This document shows positions 15,134 through 23,428 of a stretch of 26,280 nt of DNA, piece after piece; within the stretch, counting starts at the first letter, position 1; each line of letters starts with the position of its first letter. The position numbers and the translations under genes are program-made. Under the pieces are notes generated by a model. The model had not been told where the DNA came from, did not search any database, and was given only the letters and a program-made list of their open reading frames with translations. This DNA comes from Halieaceae bacterium (lineage in GTDB: Bacteria > Pseudomonadota > Gammaproteobacteria > Pseudomonadales > Halieaceae): contig NYTG01000025.1 of the NCBI GenBank assembly GCA_002683395.1, positions 1 to 26,280 on the forward strand. The letters are read 5' to 3'.

Positions 15134-16354
15134 ATGACGGCATTCCGCTACAAGGCATTGAACGACGAAGGCCGGCTGGTCAAAGGTGTGCTCGAGGGAG
15201 ATTCCGACCGCCAGGTGCGAGGCACGCTGCGGCAGCGGCATTTGAGACCCGTTGAAGTCGCTGTGGCCACAGACGCGGGCCGCGCTGGGCAAGGGAGCCC
15301 CTTTCGTCTTATTGGCAGGCGACTGGGTGCCGCCGATCTGGCCCTCATTACCCGTCAACTGGCGACTCTCGTAGCCTCGGCATTGCCCTTGGATGAATGC
15401 CTGCAGGCGGTGGCGGACCAAAGTCGCAAGGCCTCGATCAAGTCTATGATGCTGCAGGTACGCTCTAAGGTGGCTGAAGGGCACACCCTGGCACACGCCC
15501 TGAATCAGTTTCCCCACGCTTTTGGCGAGATGTACCGAGCCATGGTGAATGCAGGGGAGGAAGCCGGCCAGCTCGCGCCGGTACTCGATCAGTTGGCTCA
15601 TTACACGGAGACCCGACAACACACCGCCCAGAAATTACAGATGGCACTCATCTATCCCTTTGTGCTGATTGCCGTGGCGATCGCTGTGGTGTCGGCGTTG
15701 ATGATCTTTGTTGTCCCCGAGCTGGTCGGTATTTTTGCGCACACGAAAAAGGCGCTACCCCCCCTTACGGTCGGACTCATATGGGTCAGCGATTTTATGC
15801 GGGCTTATGCCGTGCACTGCTTGCTTGTCGTCATCGCTGCCGTGTGGCTGGGTCGCCGCGCCCTCCGGCACCCGGGGCGTCGTAAGCGCTGGCATCATTT
15901 TTTACTCCGTATTCCCGGACTTCGCGGGGTGCTGATCGCGCTGGACAGCGCGCGGTTTGCGTCCACCCTGAGTATCTTGATGGGCTCCGGTGTGCCTCTG
16001 ATACACGCTTTGCGGATTGCCGGATCCGTGATGACCAATCTGGTATTGCGCGACGCAAGCAGCACGGTATCGATTGCCGTACAGGGAGGGTCGAGTCTCA
16101 GTCGGGCGCTGTCACAAGAGTCGTTTTTTCCGCCTATGATGGTGCATATGGTGGCCTCGGGTGAGGCCAGCGGGGATCTCGAAAAAATGCTCGAGCGCTC
16201 CGCGCTCAATCAGGAACGTGAGTTGGAAATGACGCTGGGAACCATCATGGGACTGTTTGAACCCGCGATGGTGGTGTTGATGGGAGGGCTGGTGCTGACC
16301 ATTGTTCTGGCTATTTTGTTGCCGATTTTTGATTTGAACACGATGGTGAGGTAG
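15134..16354 (+). CDS. gspF: Type II secretion inner-membrane platform protein GspF
   Basis: Polytopic inner-membrane core of the secretion platform, 406 aa, the usual length. The N-terminus MTAFRYKALNDEGRLVKGVLEGD is typical. Two homologous GspF cytoplasmic domains follow (ADLALITRQLATLVASALPLDECL; ALDSARFASTLSILMGSGVPLIHAL). Both keep the GE-containing helices (MVNAGEEAGQLAPVLDQLA; MVASGEASGDLEKMLERSA). Three hydrophobic spans are visible, the last near the C-terminus (VVLMGGLVLTIVLAILLPIF). It starts 3 nt after the gspE stop and ends 6 nt before gspG, so it is one transcript with both. Confidence 0.97.
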   Translation: MTAFRYKALNDEGRLVKGVLEGDSDRQVRGTLRQRHLRPVEVAVATDAGRAGQGSPFRLIGRRLGAADLALITRQLATLVASALPLDECLQAVADQSRKASIKSMMLQVRSKVAEGHTLAHALNQFPHAFGEMYRAMVNAGEEAGQLAPVLDQLAHYTETRQHTAQKLQMALIYPFVLIAVAIAVVSALMIFVVPELVGIFAHTKKALPPLTVGLIWVSDFMRAYAVHCLLVVIAAVWLGRRALRHPGRRKRWHHFLLRIPGLRGVLIALDSARFASTLSILMGSGVPLIHALRIAGSVMTNLVLRDASSTVSIAVQGGSSLSRALSQESFFPPMMVHMVASGEASGDLEKMLERSALNQERELEMTLGTIMGLFEPAMVVLMGGLVLTIVLAILLPIFDLNTMVR

Positions 16355-16360
16355 ACAACC

Positions 16361-16792
16361 ATGAACAGACAAACAGGCTTTTCCCTGATCGAGATTCTGG
16401 TAGTGCTGGTTATCATGGGGCTCTTAATCAGCGTTGTGGCACCCACCGTACTCAATAGTGCGGATGATGCCCGGGTGCAGAAGGTGCGGGCCGACTTTAA
16501 ATCGATTGAAACGGCGCTGAAAATCTATCGTCTCGATAACTACGTCTACCCCACTACCGAGCAGGGACTTGAGGCCCTGGTGACGCCCAGCACATTGGAG
16601 CCCGAGCCCCGTAATTTCAAGCGTGGAGGCTATCTCGCCGAATTGCCCCTTGATCCATGGGGTCGACCCTACCTTTATCTGTCGCCGGGAGAATATCGGG
16701 AGACTGATATCTATTCTCTGGGTGCCGATGGGCTGCCTGGTGGTGAAAGTCAAAATGCCGACATCGGCAACTGGAATGAGGCGAACAGCTGA
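16361..16792 (+). CDS. gspG: Major pseudopilin GspG
   Basis: Major pseudopilin of 143 aa. A six-residue leader MNRQTG is followed by the prepilin cleavage site before FSLIEILVVLVIMGLLISVV, with Glu+5 present. The globular part has the standard GspG elements: FKSIETALKIYRLDNYVYPT, TEQGLEALV, GGYLAELPLDPWGRPYLY, YSLGADGLPGG and DIGNW, the last part of the calcium-binding loop. It requires a type IV prepilin peptidase, which is not encoded in this window and is presumably PilD elsewhere. It forms the helical pseudopilus between GspF and GspD. Confidence 0.98.
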   Translation: MNRQTGFSLIEILVVLVIMGLLISVVAPTVLNSADDARVQKVRADFKSIETALKIYRLDNYVYPTTEQGLEALVTPSTLEPEPRNFKRGGYLAELPLDPWGRPYLYLSPGEYRETDIYSLGADGLPGGESQNADIGNWNEANS

Positions 16793-17387
16793 TTCCGATT
16801 TTCCCCTCGTGAGCCCTCGCCTCACGCAGCGTGGCGCGATTGCGCGCGGTTTCAGTTTGATTGAACTGCTGGTTGCCGTATTGATCATTGTGCTGTTGAC
16901 CGGCGTGGTGAGCCTCAACGTGGGGCGCGGAGGCGCCGACCTTGGACTTGAAGGCGAGGTGCGGCACCTCTCGGGTTTACTGGCATTTGCCAGTGCCGAG
17001 GCCGGCCTCTCTGCGGCAGATCACGGTCTGTTTATTGGATTGAATTCCGAGGGGGATGAACCCCGTTATCAAGGTATTTGGATGAGACGGTTTGACCAAG
17101 GCTGGGCCGCACCTCGCGGCAGCGCAGAGGTATTTGCTGCACTGGATCTCGCTGAGGGATACGAGCTCCGATTGAGCTTGGAGGGACAGCCTGACCTAGA
17201 GTTCGTCTTTTATGAGCCCGAACTAAAACCTGTGCCGCAGATCATGACCTGGGCGGGTGGTGAAATGACGCCGGGCTACCTCGAATGGCTGGATGTCCGC
17301 ACGGGCGATTTGCTGTATCGCCTCGAATGGGATCTTTTGGGTCGCATGCGACTGTTGCCCAGAGGGGTCGCCGATGACGAGAACTGA
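16776..17387 (+). CDS. gspH: Minor pseudopilin GspH
   Basis: Minor pseudopilin near the pseudopilus tip. The prepilin motif GFSLIELLVAVLIIVLLTGVV is clear, with cleavage after Gly and Glu+5 present. A GspH/FimT-like globular region follows (VRHLSGLLAFASAEAGLSAADHG). The start is a near coin-flip. ATG 16776 overlaps gspG by 17 nt, as the next three junctions do, giving 203 aa with a 25-residue leader. GTG 16809 gives 192 aa with a more usual 14-residue leader. Neither has a good Shine-Dalgarno sequence. It overlaps gspI by 14 nt. Confidence 0.88.
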   Translation: MRRTADSDFPLVSPRLTQRGAIARGFSLIELLVAVLIIVLLTGVVSLNVGRGGADLGLEGEVRHLSGLLAFASAEAGLSAADHGLFIGLNSEGDEPRYQGIWMRRFDQGWAAPRGSAEVFAALDLAEGYELRLSLEGQPDLEFVFYEPELKPVPQIMTWAGGEMTPGYLEWLDVRTGDLLYRLEWDLLGRMRLLPRGVADDEN

Positions 17388-17796
17388 CAGGCCGCTTGCG
17401 TGGCGAACACGCGCGGGCTTCACGCTGGTCGAGGTGATGGTTGCCCTGGCAGTGGTTGCGGTTGCCTTGCCTGCCCTTTTGCTGACTTTGTCCCAGCAGC
17501 TGGATGGCCTGCGTTATCTTGAGGATCGCCGACAGGCTCAATGGATCGCTGCTAACCGTTTGGCAGAACTCCGCCTTGTTCTCGGCGCTAAAGGCACCCT
17601 GCAGACAGGGCAGGTTTCTGGTTCGGAGGAATTAGCGGGCCGCAGTTGGTTCTGGTGGAGTGAAGGGGAGGAGACACAGGTTCCCGGATTTTTTCGTTAC
17701 AAAATTGCAGTATCAGATCAGGAGGATGGCCAGACGTCTCCGATCCAGCTGCTCGATGGCTATCTAGCACAGGAGCGCCCCGGCAGTGGGCGCTAG
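17374..17796 (+). CDS. gspI: Minor pseudopilin GspI
   Basis: A 140-aa minor pseudopilin, part of the GspI-J-K tip complex. The leader MTRTDRPLAWRTRAG precedes the cleavage motif FTLVEVMVALAVVAVALPALL with Glu+5. The conserved helix RRQAQWIAANRLAELRL is a GspI hallmark. ATG 17374 is preferred because GAGGGG lies about 8 nt upstream, inside gspH. It overlaps gspH by 14 nt and gspJ by 11 nt, indicating coupled translation. Confidence 0.93.
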   Translation: MTRTDRPLAWRTRAGFTLVEVMVALAVVAVALPALLLTLSQQLDGLRYLEDRRQAQWIAANRLAELRLVLGAKGTLQTGQVSGSEELAGRSWFWWSEGEETQVPGFFRYKIAVSDQEDGQTSPIQLLDGYLAQERPGSGR

Positions 17797-18439
17797 GCAC
17801 GTGGCCTCCGGCTTCACTTTGGTCGAGGTGTTGGTCGCGATGGCGATTACAGCACTTATTTCCGTGATGGCTTACACGGGGCTATCAAGCGCGCTGTCCG
17901 GTGCGGAGAGTATGCGCGCCGCAGCGACACGGGCGCACGAGATCAATCAGGCATTGTCTATGCTCTCTCGTGATCTGCGTCAGGTCGTCAACCGTCCGGT
18001 GGTCGATGAGTTGGGTCAGCTCAGCCCTGCGTTTAGTGGCGGTGAACTCGCGTCCGACTCGCTGGTACTAACGCGGGCTGGCTGGCACAACTCGACCGGG
18101 GCGCCCCGCAGTGCGCTGCAGAGAGTACGGTGGTGGTTGGAAGATGACCAGTTATGGCGCGGGTATTTTCCCGTGCTCGATCGAACCGCCGGAACCGAGG
18201 CGGTTGAGACGGCAGTGCTGGATGACATAGAGCGCTTTGAGGTTCGCTTTCTGTCTGCTTTGTCGGTCTTAGAGAGTGATCGCAACGATGTGATTGACCG
18301 CCGTAACTGGCAGGACAATTGGATTACCGATTTGTCCCAGCCAGGACAGCTGCCCGCGCCACCTGCGGCGGTCGAAGTCGTGATGGAAGTAGTCGGTCTG
18401 GGGGAGGTAAGGAGGACCTATGTGTTGCCCTCGTCCTGA
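17786..18439 (+). CDS. gspJ: Minor pseudopilin GspJ
   Basis: A 217-aa minor pseudopilin of the tip complex. The short leader MGARHVASG is followed by FTLVEVLVAMAITALISVMAY with Glu+5. The family core INQALSMLSRDLRQVVNRPV and LVLTRAGWHNSTGAPRSALQRVRWWLEDDQLWRG is present in order and typical of GspJ. The GTG start at 17786 overlaps gspI by 11 nt, with AGGAG about 11 nt upstream. GTG 17801 would leave too short a leader. It overlaps gspK by 20 nt. Confidence 0.93.
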   Translation: MGARHVASGFTLVEVLVAMAITALISVMAYTGLSSALSGAESMRAAATRAHEINQALSMLSRDLRQVVNRPVVDELGQLSPAFSGGELASDSLVLTRAGWHNSTGAPRSALQRVRWWLEDDQLWRGYFPVLDRTAGTEAVETAVLDDIERFEVRFLSALSVLESDRNDVIDRRNWQDNWITDLSQPGQLPAPPAAVEVVMEVVGLGEVRRTYVLPSS

Positions 18440-19535
18440 TCCCGGCGTGGCGCAGCGCGGCGCCGCCTTAGTGGTGGCAATGCTGGTGTTCGCTTTGGTG
18501 GCGGCGCTGATGGTCGGTCTGCAACGCGACTTCACACTGACCTTACAGCGCGGCACGCACCAGTTGTTTTCTGAGCAGGCTTGGGCGTACCTCTTGGGGG
18601 CGGAAGGATTGGCGCAGCTGGCATTGCAGGCCGACAGCCTCACCGATGCCAGGGCCGAGTCGCCCTCTGATCACCTTGGGGAGGTGTGGGCGCAGCCCCC
18701 GACACCCTATCCGCTGGAGGCGGGAGGATGGATGAGCGGGCGTATCGAGGACTTGCAGGGCCGCATTAATCTTAATCTGCTGGCCGAAGCACCGGCGACC
18801 GGGTCAGGCAATCCTGATGCGACGGACGCTGTGGGCGCTGGCGAAGAGAGCGGGCGTGAGCGGTCCGACGGCCTTGGGAGTGCGCAGGCCGCTATGACTG
18901 ATCCGGAAAAGCGCTGGACAGGAACCCAAAAAATGCTCATTCGGGCTCTCCAAGCCATGGGTGATGCGTCGCTGTCTCTCGATGAGGCAACGGTGCTGAC
19001 TGATGCCATTACCGACTTTATTGATCGTGATGCAACGCGACGACTCAATGGAGCCGAGGAGGCGGAGTATCGCTATGCCGACTTCCCCTACTTGCCCGCC
19101 AATCGTCCATTGGCCAGTGTCAGCGAATTGCGAGCAGTACAGGGTATGACGGTTAAGGTCTATCAGGCGCTGGCCCCACTCGTGACGGTTTGGCCTGAGC
19201 AGGCCGGTAGACTGAACATCCTCACTTGCCCACTGCCGGTTTTGCGCAGTCTCAATGGCGATGATCAGCTGTCACCGCTCTCTGTGATGGAGGGGGAACG
19301 GCTCGATGCGCTGCGCCGTGAAGGGGAGATTAGCCGCGTGGAGGACCTCCTTAACGATCCGGTGTTGAAGGGGCAGGCAGTGGCTGAGCTGGAGCCCTTG
19401 CTCGACGTGAGGAGTGACTGGTTCCTTCTCGACGCAGCGGTCGAACTGATCGAACGGGAGCGCCACTTGTTCAGCGTTTTGCATAGAGGTCCGGAGCGGA
19501 CCGTCGCTGTTTTTCGCTCTGAGGGCGAGCTATGA
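18420..19535 (+). CDS. gspK: Minor pseudopilin GspK
   Basis: A 371-aa pseudopilin that caps the tip. Its prepilin site is RG before AALVVAMLVFALVAALMVGL, without Glu+5, as is normal for GspK. Family segments include QLFSEQAWAYLLGAEGLAQ, GRIEDLQGRINLNLL, AVTDAITDFIDRD-like metal-site region, and VSELRAVQGMTVKVYQALAPLVTV. Residues about 122-165 form a Gly/Ala/Glu-rich insertion just after the INLNLL strand, so the protein is longer than the family's common 310-340 aa. The start ATG 18420 has a strong AAGGAGG about 4 nt upstream. Its stop overlaps an ATG at 19535. Confidence 0.93.
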   Translation: MCCPRPDPGVAQRGAALVVAMLVFALVAALMVGLQRDFTLTLQRGTHQLFSEQAWAYLLGAEGLAQLALQADSLTDARAESPSDHLGEVWAQPPTPYPLEAGGWMSGRIEDLQGRINLNLLAEAPATGSGNPDATDAVGAGEESGRERSDGLGSAQAAMTDPEKRWTGTQKMLIRALQAMGDASLSLDEATVLTDAITDFIDRDATRRLNGAEEAEYRYADFPYLPANRPLASVSELRAVQGMTVKVYQALAPLVTVWPEQAGRLNILTCPLPVLRSLNGDDQLSPLSVMEGERLDALRREGEISRVEDLLNDPVLKGQAVAELEPLLDVRSDWFLLDAAVELIERERHLFSVLHRGPERTVAVFRSEGEL

Positions 19536-19591
19536 TGAGATTCTTGTCTGTGAATCGGTACCCACTGATTTTGCGAATACCACGCCGATGA
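19535..19591 (+). other. 18-codon frame before gspL, possible frameshifted gspL N-terminus
   Basis: An ATG overlapping the gspK stop (TGATG), with GAGGG about 10 nt upstream, opens the frame MRFLSVNRYPLILRIPRR. It ends in a TGA that overlaps the annotated gspL start (ATGA). YPLILRIP resembles the first beta-strand of GspL cytoplasmic domains, and its distance from the VVRW strand of the next frame fits one continuous protein. It is either a displaced 5' end of gspL (single-base indel or frameshift) or a coupled leader peptide. Confidence 0.45.
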
Positions 19592-20745
19592 ATCTCGAAA
19601 ATCTCAATGTTGTGCGCTGGCATCAGGGGCAGGGGTTTCTGGTGCGAGCGGGTCATGCACCGGAGCCGTTGGCTTCTGATGAGTTTAGTCTGCCAGACAA
19701 TACCTGTTTGGCACTGCCCTCAGATGTGGTGCGTAATATGACTGTCCCAGTCGCACCCGAAGAGGTGAAACACCTCCGGCGCGCCTTGCCGTTTATGCTC
19801 GAGGAATCCTTAATCGAGGACGTAACCGAACTTCATTTTGCCTTTAGCCCCATGCGGGACGATCTGCAGGCGGTGGGGGTCGTGAAGCGATCCACTATTG
19901 CACAGTGGATGGAGGAATTGCCCGATAAGGTAAAGGAGCTTCCTTGGGTGACCGAAGTTTTATGTCTGCCGTGGCGCGCGGGGCAGTGCACGTTGATTTT
20001 CGAAGACGAGTGGGTGCTCGTGCGCTGGGGCGAGGCAGAGGGAGCACGAGTCGAGATGGCCTTGTTACCAGCGCTTCTCGATTCGTTGGAGGCGGAGCAG
20101 ATCACGCTAGTGGCCTATGGAAAGGACCAACAAAGCGCCATGGTGGTGATTCCGGAACGTTTCCATGACGAACTGCAGTGGCGACAGGGCGGGCTGTCTG
20201 ACGCGCTGCTGTTGGCGGAACCCTTGCCAGCGGGACCTGATCTACGCCAAGGCGATTTCGCACCGCGTTTGCCTCTGATGCGTTGGTGGGGGGTGTGGCA
20301 GCGCGTCGCAGTCGCGCTGGGTGTGGCCCTGATTTTGAAGACAGGTCTGTCGATAGCGGATTATGAAATGCTAAAGGCAGAGGATCTGCAGCTTCGTCAA
20401 ACCATTCAGGAAAGCTACCGGCGTATCAACCCCCGTGGCGCGGTGGTGAATGTTGAAAAGCAACTCAATCGCCAGCTTGCTGAGCTGGGTGCGGGGGCCA
20501 GGCACCGGGCATTTACCCCCATTTTGGTGTCGTTGCTCAGCGCAGCGGCCGCAGTGCCGGAGATTACGCTCACATCGGTGAACTACAGTGGCGGGAGCGA
20601 TATCCGGGTCAATTTTTCAGCACCGGATTTTCAGTCGGTAGAACAAGTGCGAGATCAATTGAAGCAGCGTGCCCTCAGTGCAGAGCTCGAGAGTTCTAAT
20701 GCGCGCAGAGAGGGTGTGGTTGCGCGGCTGCGGGTGGAGATTTGA
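19588..20745 (+). CDS. gspL: Type II secretion system protein GspL
   Basis: Bitopic inner-membrane protein of 385 aa as read here, recruiting the ATPase GspE to the platform. The cytoplasmic actin-like domain shows CLALPSDVVRNMTVPVAPEE and the signature LRRALPFMLEESLIEDVTELHFA. A single span lies at about residues 236-255, followed by a periplasmic ferredoxin-like domain (TLTSVNYSGGSDIRVNFSAPDF). The start looks abnormal: ATG 19588 has no Shine-Dalgarno sequence and leaves 52 nt after gspK, while all other gsp junctions overlap or are under about 10 nt. A frame offset by one base, opening at 19535 with good signals, may be the true N-terminus. It overlaps gspM by 1 nt. Confidence 0.88.
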   Translation: MNLENLNVVRWHQGQGFLVRAGHAPEPLASDEFSLPDNTCLALPSDVVRNMTVPVAPEEVKHLRRALPFMLEESLIEDVTELHFAFSPMRDDLQAVGVVKRSTIAQWMEELPDKVKELPWVTEVLCLPWRAGQCTLIFEDEWVLVRWGEAEGARVEMALLPALLDSLEAEQITLVAYGKDQQSAMVVIPERFHDELQWRQGGLSDALLLAEPLPAGPDLRQGDFAPRLPLMRWWGVWQRVAVALGVALILKTGLSIADYEMLKAEDLQLRQTIQESYRRINPRGAVVNVEKQLNRQLAELGAGARHRAFTPILVSLLSAAAAVPEITLTSVNYSGGSDIRVNFSAPDFQSVEQVRDQLKQRALSAELESSNARREGVVARLRVEI

Positions 20746-21212
20746 TGATGCGGCAGTGGTTTGAATCACTTTCGAATCGGGACCAGATCGCACTGGTGAT
20801 ACTCGGGGCGGCACTTGGACTGTGGGTATTTGTGCAGCTGATTTTTGTCGAGCTCGATGGCCGCCGCGAGCGCCTGAAGGGCGGCAATCAAGCGCTGGCG
20901 CAGCAACTCATGCGGGTTGATCTCAAGGTCGAGCAATTGGCTGCTTTGAGGGCTGGGGGGAGTGGTCGACAGGTCAACTTGACCCGCACTCTCAGTCAGG
21001 CAAGTGAGGCGAATGGTTTGGCCGTTAAGCGTCTGCAACCCAACAGTCGGGGCGAAGTACAAATCCGGTTTGAGGGGGTGGCCTTTGATAGTCTTCTGCA
21101 GTTCCTCGAGCAGATAGAAGGTGTTACCGGGCTCGCGGTTCTAGATGCGTCCATCAGTAGCGCAGGCCAAAACGGCGGAGTGAATGCGACTTTGCGTATC
21201 GCTGGGAGTTGA
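20745..21212 (+). CDS. gspM: Type II secretion system protein GspM
   Basis: A 155-aa bitopic inner-membrane protein that pairs with GspL. After a short cytoplasmic start (MMRQWFESLSNRDQ) comes one span (IALVILGAALGLWVFVQLIF), a coiled region (RRERLKGGNQALAQQLMRVDLKVEQL), and a ferredoxin-like domain ending with IRFEGVAFDSLLQFLEQIE, the usual GspM pattern. ATG 20745 overlaps the gspL stop by one base (TGATG), with GGAG a few bases upstream; ATG 20748 and TTG 20742 are in frame too. gspN follows 3 nt later. Confidence 0.93.
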   Translation: MMRQWFESLSNRDQIALVILGAALGLWVFVQLIFVELDGRRERLKGGNQALAQQLMRVDLKVEQLAALRAGGSGRQVNLTRTLSQASEANGLAVKRLQPNSRGEVQIRFEGVAFDSLLQFLEQIEGVTGLAVLDASISSAGQNGGVNATLRIAGS

Positions 21213-21215
21213 GCG

Positions 21216-21965
21216 ATGGCATGGCTGATCAAGTACCGCCGGGGGCTCGCAGGCACACTCCTGTTAGCGCTTGTGGTGTCCCAAATACCAGCGCGCACAT
21301 TTCAGGGGTTGTTGCCTGACAATGTCTCCCTTTCGGGCTTGTCGGGCACCATCTGGTCCGGACAAGCGGTCAGGGCCTGGACGATGATAGACGAGCGCCC
21401 TTTAATACTGGGTGCTGTTCAGTGGCGGATAGAGCCATGGCGACTGGGTTGGAGCACACCCCTGACGGTTACCAGTGAGTGGGGCGATCAGATTCTGCGC
21501 GGTCGGATTGGCTTGGGGCTCACGGGGCAGTGGGTGCTGCGCGATATCAGCCTAAATTTTGACACCCAGATACTGCGTGCGCTCTTTCCCCTGTATTTGG
21601 GTGGAACACTCTCGGGCCGATTTGATCGCATTGAAATCGAAGATGACAATCTTGTGCAGGCGCGAGGGGTGGTGACTCTACGTGACGGCATATGGACGGC
21701 GAGCGGTGGCAGCATCCCGTTGGGCAACTACCGTATTGATGTGATGGGGGACCGCGCATCGTCTGATGGCGTGCAGGCCGTTATGCACACAGATAATGGT
21801 GCGTTGCTGCTGGCGGGAGAGGCCAATCTGGTCGCCCGCGCTTACGAGGTGAGTCTGCGTGCGAGTGGGCCGATGGCAAAGGATGAGCGTTTTCGCCGCG
21901 CGGTCTCCCTTTTCGCGACACCGACTCCGGAAGGCTTTGATATCTTGGTACAAGGGCAGCTTTAA
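21216..21965 (+). CDS. gspN: Type II secretion system protein GspN
   Basis: A 249-aa bitopic protein of the T2SSN family, accessory in many systems. It has an N-terminal membrane anchor (GLAGTLLLALVVSQIPA). A beta-rich periplasmic region follows with the family features LPDNVSLSGLSGTIWSGQA, VQWRIEPWRLGWSTP, LYLGGTLSGRFDRIEI and the later VTLRDGIWTASGG. The role of GspN is poorly defined. It is the last gene of the gsp cluster. No gspO (prepilin peptidase), gspA/B or gspS follows. Confidence 0.92.
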   Translation: MAWLIKYRRGLAGTLLLALVVSQIPARTFQGLLPDNVSLSGLSGTIWSGQAVRAWTMIDERPLILGAVQWRIEPWRLGWSTPLTVTSEWGDQILRGRIGLGLTGQWVLRDISLNFDTQILRALFPLYLGGTLSGRFDRIEIEDDNLVQARGVVTLRDGIWTASGGSIPLGNYRIDVMGDRASSDGVQAVMHTDNGALLLAGEANLVARAYEVSLRASGPMAKDERFRRAVSLFATPTPEGFDILVQGQL

Positions 21966-22036
21966 TATTGCCATAACGCCTATCCATCCGTAGTTTGGAG
22001 TGTGCAACGTCCAACTCAGAATAAACAAGGCGTCTG

Positions 22037-22052
22037 GGGAGCGTTCGCTCCC
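22037..22052. terminator. Stem-loop after gspN, weak terminator or leader hairpin
   Basis: GGGAGC-GTTC-GCTCCC forms a perfect six-base-pair stem with a four-base loop in the 114-nt gap between gspN and the next gene. No T-run follows, so it is not a standard rho-independent terminator. It stands 27 nt upstream of the symporter start and could be part of that gene's leader. I see no clear promoter in the same gap. Confidence 0.35.
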
Positions 22053-22079
22053 GAGCCCATAAAAGCAGGAGGCAGGTTA

Positions 22080-23423
22080 ATGGTGTCAGCAGGAAACGCG
22101 GTGTGGTCCAGTCGATTTGCTTTTGTGATGGCGTCGGTCGGTTTTGCCGTTGGTCTGGGCAATATCTGGCGTTTTCCATATGTAACGGGTGAAAACGGCG
22201 GCAGCGCCTTTGTCATGATCTACCTGCTGTGTGCTGTTGCCATTGGCATACCCTGCCTGATGGCAGAGTTGCTGGTGGGACGGCGCGGAGGCGGCAGCCC
22301 TCCCACGTCCATGGCAGCGGTCGCAGCAGAATCTGGCCGCAGTAAACGCTGGCAAGTGGTGGGCGGTATGGGGGTCGCAACTGCCTACACGATTGCGATC
22401 ACGTACGCGGTAGTCGTGGGCTGGGTGCTCTGGTATCTGGCTCGCGCACTGGTCACGGGTTTTGCTGATTTCGACGCAGGGGTCGCAGAAGCCACTTTTG
22501 CGGGACTGTTGGCTGACAACCAGGCCATGGTGTTATGGACGCTGATCGGTAATCTCATTGTCGGCGCAATCATTTATGCGGGGGTCACGTCGGGTATTGA
22601 GCGGGCCGTGACCGTCATGATGCCGCTCATGTTTTCACTGCTCGTAGGACTGAGTATTTACAATTACTTTGCCGGCGGCTTCGTCGAAACCCTCGAATGG
22701 CTTTTTACGCCGGATTTCAGCAAGGTCACCGGTGCGACGGTTCTTGCCGCGGTCGGTCAGGCCTTTTTCTCGATTGGTGTGGGTATGGGAGGCATGATGA
22801 CCTACGGTGCCTATCTGCCCAGGGATTTCTCCATCGCACGCGGCGCCGGGACGATTGTTCTGGCGGATACGTTGATTGCGATCCTGGCCGGCTTTGTTGT
22901 GTTTCCTGCGGTATTTCACTTCGGTTTAGACATGGCGAGTGGGCCCGGTCTGATTTTTCAGACCTTGCCGGTTGCTTTCTCACAGATGCCTGGGGGCTCG
23001 ATCTTTGCGGTGCTCTTTTTTGTGATGCTGGCGGTTGCAGGTGTCACTTCCATGGTGGGTTTGCTGGAGAGCGTGACCAGCTGGACCAAGGAAAAGCTCG
23101 ATACCTCGCGCGAACGTAGCACGATTCTGGTTATCGGGTCGGTCACGAGTCTCAGCGTGATTTCCGTGCTGAGCTACAACATCTGGGAAGATTATCGCCT
23201 GCTGGGCATGAATTTTAACGAGCTCACCGAGGCGCTGTACGACAGGTTACTGCTGCCCATGGCGGGGTTGCTGGTCGCGCTGTTCACGGGTTGGTTCATG
23301 CATCGTGAACGGAGTGAGGATGAACTCCGGGATGATTCGCAGTGGTATGGCCTTTGGCGCGGGCTGACGAGATTTGTCGTGGTGCCCGCTGTTGCACTGA
23401 TCCTGATCACCGGATTGATTTGA
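22080..23423 (+). CDS. Sodium-dependent amino-acid transporter (SNF/NSS family)
   Basis: A neurotransmitter:sodium symporter family carrier of 447 aa with about 11 hydrophobic spans (LeuT fold), taking up amino acids with Na+. The first span keeps the unwound Na+/substrate site GFAVGLGNIWRFPYVTGENGG, where Gly21, Ala23, Val24 and Asn28 match LeuT sodium ligands. The AVGQAFFSIGVGMGGMMTYG motif of span 6 is also present. ATG 22080 has AGGAGG seven bases upstream; an in-frame start at 22002 lacks one and adds hydrophilic sequence. The substrate cannot be deduced; tryptophan-, tyrosine- and leucine-type carriers share these motifs. The next carrier begins 5 nt after the stop. Confidence 0.93.
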   Translation: MVSAGNAVWSSRFAFVMASVGFAVGLGNIWRFPYVTGENGGSAFVMIYLLCAVAIGIPCLMAELLVGRRGGGSPPTSMAAVAAESGRSKRWQVVGGMGVATAYTIAITYAVVVGWVLWYLARALVTGFADFDAGVAEATFAGLLADNQAMVLWTLIGNLIVGAIIYAGVTSGIERAVTVMMPLMFSLLVGLSIYNYFAGGFVETLEWLFTPDFSKVTGATVLAAVGQAFFSIGVGMGGMMTYGAYLPRDFSIARGAGTIVLADTLIAILAGFVVFPAVFHFGLDMASGPGLIFQTLPVAFSQMPGGSIFAVLFFVMLAVAGVTSMVGLLESVTSWTKEKLDTSRERSTILVIGSVTSLSVISVLSYNIWEDYRLLGMNFNELTEALYDRLLLPMAGLLVALFTGWFMHRERSEDELRDDSQWYGLWRGLTRFVVVPAVALILITGLI

Positions 23424-23428
23424 CCACG

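Noticed and set aside
14978..15622. 214-codon antisense open frame opposite gspE and gspF
   Set aside because: It covers the gspE-gspF junction, has no recognisable domain, and both sense genes are certain.
22037..22052. Rho-independent terminator for the gsp operon
   Set aside because: The stem is good but no U-tract follows, so I list it only as a low-confidence stem-loop.
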